From: Spirochaetaceae bacterium
GTDB lineage: Bacteria > Spirochaetota > Spirochaetia > Treponematales > Breznakiellaceae
Assembly (NCBI GenBank): GCA_031265635.1
Contig: JAISCK010000127.1
Coordinates: 1-11,506, forward strand
Length of the DNA stretch: 11,506 nt
Direction of reading: 5' to 3'
Under the pieces are notes generated by a model. The model saw only the letters and a list, made by a program, of their open reading frames with translations, had not been told where the DNA came from and searched no databases. Each line of letters opens with the position of its first letter. Within the stretch, counting starts at the first letter, position 1. Below are positions 7,308 through 11,506 of this stretch, piece after piece. Position numbers and translations under genes: made by a program.

Positions 7308-9170
7308 ATGCGAAGAATAGTTGTATTGGCAGGTTACTTGTGCGCATTCACACTTCTTTTCAGTTCCTGCGCCGGGACAAAGGCGCAGACCGCCGTATCA
7401 ATGAAACCCGGCGTCTATACGGTAACTCAGCGGGGCTTCGCGGCAGATTTTACCATCACCGTAGAAGTCAACGAGCATCGTATTGTCCACATTGATGTTG
7501 TTTCTACCCAGGATACGGCTGGTATAGGTGAGCGGGCCCAAAAATTACTGGCCCGTTCCGTTGTGGAGAACCAGTCGACAAACGTAGATACCCTCAGCGG
7601 GGCGACGATTTCCAGTCTTACCATGCTGAACGCGGTACGCAATGGCCTTAGCCAGGCCGGCGCAAATGGGAATATGTTCAGCGAAAACAAAAAATCCGCT
7701 CCCCCAATACACGTTAAGGGAGACATAGAGTCCTACAGGCCCGATGTCCTTGTTGTCGGCGGCGGATTGGCGGGTATCATGGCTGCCATGACCATAGCCG
7801 GAGAAGGAGGCAGGGCGCTTTTATTCGAGCAAAACAGCTTTTTCGGCGGTTCCACCTTATACAGCGGAGCGGCCCTGGCCCAGGCCGGTTCTGATATTCA
7901 GGCGGCCCGATTTCCGCAGACCACGGCAGATACATTGGCCGCGTGGCTCAAGGAAAGCAATGCCGAAGTCGAAGGCTTTAACCCGGTATTGGCCGAAACC
8001 CTGGCAAAACAGAGTTCCTCAGCTGCGAATCAGCTTATCCAATGGGGCCTTAAAATTGGTTCTATGGTTCCCTTTGGAAACGGGGCCGGTATTACCTTGA
8101 ATGTTGACTCAGGGGAATTCGCGGGTCGTGGTCTGGATATTTTTCAGCAAATCATGGGCCGCTTTAACGATTTTGTGGAACAGGGTAATATCGCCTATCT
8201 CCTTAATACAAAGGTAACTGAGCTTATTACCGACAATTCCGGCGCGGTTACCGGTGTCAGGGCGGAGAACAAACAAACAGGAACAAGTACAGAATACCGG
8301 GCAAAGGCCACTATACTTGCCTCAGGAGGTTTTGCCGATAACCGTGAAATACTCGATACAATGTATACACGTTACGGCAGTTCGTCAGGCGGATTCAGCA
8401 TAGGAAACATGTTTGCCGCGGCAAAAGCTGCCGGCGCCCAAAATTACCGCATGGACGCAACCCGCTTTGACGGAGGTATGCTCCCCCTGGCCGGCAGAAA
8501 TGGCGCCATGGTCGAAATGGAAATGAAAATCTCAACGCCGGGTTTTGTATGGCTTAACAAAGACGGCCGGCGGGTAGAGAACGAAAACGGCAGCGATACG
8601 TTTAAACGCTGGGACGCATGGCGGTATGCCAAGGACAACACTATCTATGTTCTCCTTGATCAGAGCATGGTCGATAAGAACGAGGTATTTTATATTGGCA
8701 ACTACGCCACCTTTGTTTCCGACACGGGCAACAAACGGTTTTACGAACTCTTAAATGCCGGTAGATATATCTGGAAAGGAAACACCATAGAGGAAGTTGC
8801 CCAAAAAGCAGGTCTTAATGCCCAAGCTGTAGCGAGAACCATAACGGCGTATAACCAATATTGCCGCGACGGCAGGGACCCTGACTTTGGCCGCGCCGCC
8901 GCCGGTCTCATTGAATTAAAACCGCCCTTTTATATTGCTGAAACCATTGCCAGCGTCAAGGGTTCCCTCGGCGGCCTCGTCATTAACCCTAACACTCAGG
9001 TACTCAACACAGGCGGAAACCCCATACCCGGCCTGTATGCTGCCGGTGAGATTGTCGGAAACATCGGTAGTACCGGACAATCCTGGTTTGGCGGAGTCTG
9101 TCTCATACTAGGTGCGGGGTACGGACAAATAGCCGGTCAAAACGCCCTGGCCGCGGCAAGAGGGCGCTAG
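7308..9170 (+). CDS. FAD fumarate-reductase-like lipoprotein with N-terminal FMN_bind domain
   Basis: Start set at ATG 7308: it follows AAGGGGGAAAG, lies downstream of the promoter, and begins a proper signal peptide. The product is 620 residues. Residues 1-21 form a lipoprotein signal ending LFSSC (Cys21). FMN_bind comes next (about 32-115), with DTLSGAT placing Thr100 as the predicted ApbE flavinylation site. The FAD_binding_2 domain runs from about 146 to 620, with GGGLAG at 151-156, GGSTLYSGAAL beyond it and GLYAAGEIVG near 576-585. Electrons would pass from the covalent FMN to FAD and on to an organic acceptor in the periplasm. The substrate-clamp region reads GNIGSTGQSWFGG: both the His and the Arg of classical fumarate reductase are absent and the loop is two residues longer. 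A different substrate is likely. Domain order is the reverse of the paralogue at 826-2709. A divergent XRE gene is the likely local regulator. Confidence 0.88.
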   Translation: MRRIVVLAGYLCAFTLLFSSCAGTKAQTAVSMKPGVYTVTQRGFAADFTITVEVNEHRIVHIDVVSTQDTAGIGERAQKLLARSVVENQSTNVDTLSGATISSLTMLNAVRNGLSQAGANGNMFSENKKSAPPIHVKGDIESYRPDVLVVGGGLAGIMAAMTIAGEGGRALLFEQNSFFGGSTLYSGAALAQAGSDIQAARFPQTTADTLAAWLKESNAEVEGFNPVLAETLAKQSSSAANQLIQWGLKIGSMVPFGNGAGITLNVDSGEFAGRGLDIFQQIMGRFNDFVEQGNIAYLLNTKVTELITDNSGAVTGVRAENKQTGTSTEYRAKATILASGGFADNREILDTMYTRYGSSSGGFSIGNMFAAAKAAGAQNYRMDATRFDGGMLPLAGRNGAMVEMEMKISTPGFVWLNKDGRRVENENGSDTFKRWDAWRYAKDNTIYVLLDQSMVDKNEVFYIGNYATFVSDTGNKRFYELLNAGRYIWKGNTIEEVAQKAGLNAQAVARTITAYNQYCRDGRDPDFGRAAAGLIELKPPFYIAETIASVKGSLGGLVINPNTQVLNTGGNPIPGLYAAGEIVGNIGSTGQSWFGGVCLILGAGYGQIAGQNALAAARGR

Positions 9171-9214
9171 AGATTGATAGGCTAAACATACGGATATGAG
9201 CAGTTACAAACGAT

Positions 9215-9261
9215 AAAAAAGATTGACCGTGAAGCAGACCGCTTCGCGGTCAATTTTTCTT
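9215..9261 (+). terminator. Bidirectional rho-independent terminator
   Basis: ATTGACCGTGAAG (9222-9234) pairs with CTTCGCGGTCAAT (9242-9254) over 13 bp, including one G-T, with a 7-base loop. TTTTCTT follows on the plus strand, and six A precede it (9215-9220), which become T on the minus strand. It therefore suits both the flavoprotein gene ending at 9170 and the antitoxin-like gene ending at 9278. It is built from a copy of the GCGGTCAATT repeat, so the repeat family may supply terminators. Confidence 0.8.
9231..9256 (+). repeat. Palindromic repeat, copy 2
   Basis: It matches 6335-6360 at 23 of 26 positions and shares GCTTCGCGGTCAATT exactly with 9701-9715. The inner stem GACCGC/GCGGTC spans 9237-9251. 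It overlaps the terminator of the flavoprotein gene, where the right arm can pair instead with the ATTGACCG upstream. Confidence 0.75.
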
Positions 9262-9277
9262 CGAGGTTAAACGGGGG

Positions 9278-9511
9278 CTACACGGTTTGCGAAATCTCTT
9301 TGCGCACCAGTTGGCCGACAATTGCCTCCGCCGTGGTGTTTTCCGCCGCGGCCTTAATGCGGAGCCAGTCCGCGGAAAGGTCGTCTACAATGATGACATG
9401 GCCCTTGTGCTTCGCAAAGAAGCCGCTTTTCCCGTCGCCGGAAACCTTGGGCGGATTTTTGGTAAAGGAGCCGTCCAGCGCGTCGTATTCTTCAGCGGTA
9501 TAATCGGGCAT
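9278..9511 (-). CDS. Small antitoxin-like protein, function unknown
   Basis: The protein has 77 residues. A strong Shine-Dalgarno, AGGAGGAA, lies 4 bases before the ATG (complement of 9516-9523), which makes this a genuine gene despite its size. The N-terminal half is acidic and polar (MPDYTAEEYDALDGSFTKNP). The C-terminal part, DDLSADWLRIKAAAENTTAE followed by AIVGQLVRKEIS, resembles the helical part of ribbon-helix-helix or related antitoxins, where a short helix is followed by one ending in a basic patch. I do not recognise a named family. No toxin-sized ORF adjoins it on either side: a terminator lies downstream and 216 noncoding bases lie upstream. It may be an orphan antitoxin or a small DNA-binding protein. 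Its identity as a gene is likely; the function is a guess. Confidence 0.7.
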   Translation of the reverse strand: MPDYTAEEYDALDGSFTKNPPKVSGDGKSGFFAKHKGHVIIVDDLSADWLRIKAAAENTTAEAIVGQLVRKEISQTV

Positions 9512-9727
9512 CGGTTCCTCCTAACGGTCGAGCAAAGCGCGGAAGGTATGCGTACACGGCATGGCGCGAACTTGACAGCGACTTCCGTACTTCAATCCTC
9601 TCACAAAATCGTCGAGGGGGCAAGGTGACAATGAGCTGGGAGTAATACCTGTACCGAAATCAGGCCACCAAGCCGGATTATGGCAGAAAAGGCGATTCCA
9701 GCTTCGCGGTCAATTCTTCTGTACTCA
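9512..9727. other. Intergenic segment, possible gene remnants
   Basis: The 216 bases between the antitoxin-like gene and the TerB gene carry no full gene. On the minus strand, one frame from about 9641 to 9519 stays open for 40 codons and contains PCPLDDFVRGLKYGSR; a second open frame overlaps it. These could be pieces of decayed small genes, but no family is recognisable. The right end holds the half-repeat at 9701-9715 and the 16-codon frame at 9678-9728. Confidence 0.4.
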
Positions 9728-9728
9728 T
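9678..9728 (-). pseudogene. Truncated 16-codon frame coupled to the TerB stop
   Basis: The TerB stop TGA overlaps an ATG as TGATG, the same arrangement as at the ATPase-helicase junction. The frame reads MSTEELTAKLESPFLP and stops. Its codons 5-9 are made by the repeat GCTTCGCGGTCAATT read in reverse. It may be the start of a gene interrupted right after its coupled start. The ATGAG at its head is identical to that of the ATPase gene at 6227. It may also be an accident. Confidence 0.35.
9701..9715 (+). repeat. Half copy of the palindromic repeat
   Basis: GCTTCGCGGTCAATT is identical to 9241-9255. The left arm (GAAGCAGACC) is missing; the preceding bases are GGCGATTCCA. It sits 13 bases beyond the end of the TerB gene, at the right edge of the segment that separates TerB from the ATPase gene, and could mark a recombination point. 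Confidence 0.65.
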
Positions 9729-11506
9729 CAGTTTGCAGAGTTACCAGGAAGGAAAACCCGGCGCAGCGCGGCGCGATACTCTTCCTGGATACTTACGCCC
9801 CCGTCGCGGATTTCAACAAGAAGGTCCCCTGAAAATTCCCTGAACGCTTCGTTGAGGCGGTCAATGAGCAGTTCGGGGAGCAGCTTGTTTTTCCCGGCCC
9901 ACGCCGCAAAGCCGCTCATACAGGCGGCGGGTGAATCATCAGGCCCGGACGCGATGAGCCGCAGGGCTTCCCTCCCGTTTTCGTCAAGGCCCTCGACAAA
10001 GGCCGCCAAAGACAGGGCCTCCCCGGACCTCGGCGGCGGTAACGCTTGCAACGGCGGCATGGATGCCGCTGGTTCCAAGGCTTTAGGTGGGGCTTTTGCG
10101 TTGCAAAAACCCCGAGGCCAAAAACCGGCAGGGAGGCCAGTTTTTGGCACGGCATCCATGTCGCCCGCCTCTGGCGGATAGGTGTCCCCGTCCAGGGGAC
10201 TGAGCAGTTCCCTGAGCGACTCTGATTCAAGCCTGAGCTGGTCGAGAATTTCACTTTCAAGATGTACGGTTTTAAGCCTGAGTTCAGGCGGCGGAGTAAC
10301 GACGGCGGTGAAACCCAATACGCGGTGTATGAGAAATTTCCAGAGCCCGTCAATGGGCGGCTCCCTGCCCCTGGCTATGCCGCGCTCCCTGTTAAGGCCG
10401 TATGCGATATACGCAAGGCTGCTTTCGAGAAAATCAATAAAAACCTTGTGGCGGCAAAAATCAATACATTCGTAGCGGTAGCTTGACTCGCCGAGACCGC
10501 TTAGACCTTCAAAGGCCCTGACCTCGCCTGACCGGGACCGGGACGGATAAAAAAACGCGACGAGGCCCTTGCCGTACTGTTTCCGCAAAAAACGGTCTAT
10601 ACCCCTGAAAGCCTTTTCCGAGGCGGCCTTGAGTTCAAGGCCGGGAAGCCGGGGCGTCCTGCGTGAACGGAGCAGGGTGAAAACATCCTCAAGCGAAAGG
10701 GGATAGGCTGCCCGGCCGTCTTCGGCCCGGGAACCGGGCGCGGAACGATTTTCAATATACTTTCTGTGTATGTATTCGTTTATCAAAAGGGAAAGGCCGC
10801 TTTCCGGCGCAAAGGGAAGGAGTTCGGCCAGGGCCTCCCCCGCCCTGTTGTAGAGGACGCCGAAATCCATGAGCCACACAGGAAAGAGGCGGTCAAGCAC
10901 AGGAAAATCAGCCCGGTATCCATGCCAGAGTTTTTGCAGTTCCCTGAAACTGCCCATGGGATTTCCGCTGTCCGCAAAAAGAATGAGTTCCCGCGCGTAG
11001 AGGGTTATGTAGCCAAAGTCCGTTTCGGGAAATTTCCCCCGGCGAAGTTCGCCGCGCCAAAACAGGAAATACCCGCGATGTCCGGGCGTGAGTCTTTCAA
11101 AACTGAGGGCCGCCCCTGATTCGGGAGCAAAGGGAACAAAGGGAACTTCTTTACCTTTCATATTGAAGTAGTTCCGCTCGTTCCTGTATTCGGGCGCTTT
11201 CAGTCTGTTGAATCTTGAAAGCACGGTGAAGCGCACGGAGAGCATCTCCGAGCCAAAATCATCCGCGCCGCCTGAACTGTTTGCGTCACCTGAGAAGGCC
11301 GCGCCCGGCGCTGCCGTGGCGTTTTTGCCGGGGCTTTTAAAGGGCCGGGGAGGAAAGAGGACTTTCCATCCTTCTTCTCCGCGCGCCTCGGGCAAGGCCC
11401 AGGGAAGGCCGGCTTCGCGGAACAGAACATGGGTACAGCCCTTGAGAGCGCCCCGTATGCCGAAAAGGGGGAACAATTCCCGGCGGGGAAGGCCCTCCCC
11501 TATGCC
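9728..11506 (-). CDS. TerB_N/TerB_C-type protein, 5' end beyond window
   Basis: The frame stays open from the TGA at 9728-9730 to the right window edge, giving 592 residues. A TTG at 11476 is no reason to start there, since the frame continues through GIGEGLPRRE to 11506; the gene is partial. Around nt 11120-10850 the sequence SFERLTPGHRGYFLFWRGEL-RRGKFPETDFGYITLYAREL matches TerB_N, with the usual Y-x(2)-FWR and GY-x-LYA-x-EL features. Around nt 10010-9750, LPELLIDRLNEAF-REFSGDLLVEI-GVSIQEEY resembles TerB_C (the NE-A, GD-L and EEY pattern). No TerB metal-binding core is evident between them, where a helical region precedes a low-complexity linker. TerB_N/TerB_C proteins are known beside a P-loop ATPase and a helicase in predicted DNA-processing systems linked to the Ter stress response. 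Both partners lie 3.5 kb downstream on the same strand. The linker carries a palindromic insertion at 10058-10160. Confidence 0.8.
   Translation of the reverse strand, partial: GIGEGLPRRELFPLFGIRGALKGCTHVLFREAGLPWALPEARGEEGWKVLFPPRPFKSPGKNATAAPGAAFSGDANSSGGADDFGSEMLSVRFTVLSRFNRLKAPEYRNERNYFNMKGKEVPFVPFAPESGAALSFERLTPGHRGYFLFWRGELRRGKFPETDFGYITLYARELILFADSGNPMGSFRELQKLWHGYRADFPVLDRLFPVWLMDFGVLYNRAGEALAELLPFAPESGLSLLINEYIHRKYIENRSAPGSRAEDGRAAYPLSLEDVFTLLRSRRTPRLPGLELKAASEKAFRGIDRFLRKQYGKGLVAFFYPSRSRSGEVRAFEGLSGLGESSYRYECIDFCRHKVFIDFLESSLAYIAYGLNRERGIARGREPPIDGLWKFLIHRVLGFTAVVTPPPELRLKTVHLESEILDQLRLESESLRELLSPLDGDTYPPEAGDMDAVPKTGLPAGFWPRGFCNAKAPPKALEPAASMPPLQALPPPRSGEALSLAAFVEGLDENGREALRLIASGPDDSPAACMSGFAAWAGKNKLLPELLIDRLNEAFREFSGDLLVEIRDGGVSIQEEYRAALRRVFLPGNSAN
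10058..10160. repeat. Palindromic element inside the TerB gene
   Basis: CATGGATGCCG (10058-10068) is exactly inverted as CGGCATCCATG (10150-10160). Nested within are GGGG-C-TTTTGC/GCAAAA-A-CCCC (10089-10113, 3-base loop) and GCCAAAAAC (10117-10125) / GTTTTTGGC (10140-10148). Such layered inverted repeats are unusual in coding DNA. The frame stays open, adding about 34 residues of low-complexity sequence between the two TerB domains. This resembles protein-coding palindromic elements such as those of Rickettsia. No other copy is visible in the window. Confidence 0.6.

Noticed and set aside
6228..9727. Classical insertion sequence or transposon
   Set aside because: No transposase, integrase or terminal inverted repeats were found; only a possible 5-bp duplication and internal repeats.
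1..11506. CRISPR array, tRNA or rRNA gene
   Set aside because: No regularly spaced direct repeats, and no tRNA or rRNA signature, were recognised on either strand.

Overview
The window looks like a chromosomal accessory region of a host-associated, anaerobic spirochaete, most plausibly a Treponema of a termite-gut or rumen type. This is inference. It rests on three predicted lipoproteins with loose, spirochaete-style lipoboxes, moderately GC-rich genes broken by AT-richer patches, and flavinylated periplasmic reductases. There is no rRNA, tRNA or transposase here to anchor the taxonomy.

Left part (1-2761): the 5' part of a minus-strand lipoprotein gene, probably a right-handed beta-helix surface protein, runs off the left edge. 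Across a 306-bp intergenic space lies a plus-strand flavoprotein lipoprotein gene (826-2709) with a good promoter and Shine-Dalgarno. It has an FAD fumarate-reductase-like domain followed by a C-terminal FMN_bind domain. A strong hairpin at 2719-2761 separates it from the convergent helicase gene.

Middle and right (minus strand): three genes seem to belong together. They are a TerB_N/TerB_C-type protein (9728 to beyond 11506), a BrxD-like (DUF2791) P-loop ATPase (4926-6227) and an Lhr/BrxHI-like superfamily 2 helicase (2767-4926). The ATPase and helicase genes overlap as TGATG. The TerB gene also ends in TGATG, but instead of the ATPase gene it is followed by 3.5 kb of unrelated DNA. Joining the two sides at the shared ATGAG would recreate a coupled TerB-ATPase-helicase operon. 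This suggests the segment between about 6228 and 9727 was inserted into, or recombined into, a three-gene cassette that may work in DNA processing or phage defence.

The intervening segment holds, left to right: a gene-free stretch rich in hairpins that ends in a strong terminator (possible small RNA); a short AT-rich XRE-type regulator gene on the minus strand; a divergent flavoprotein lipoprotein gene (7308-9170) with FMN_bind at the N terminus, opposite to the first paralogue, and a near-consensus promoter; a bidirectional terminator; and a 77-residue antitoxin-like gene with a perfect ribosome binding site but no visible toxin. Copies of a short palindromic repeat (core GCGGTCAATT) sit near both edges and inside. 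A second, different palindromic element of about 103 bp lies in frame inside the TerB gene, in the linker between its two domains.
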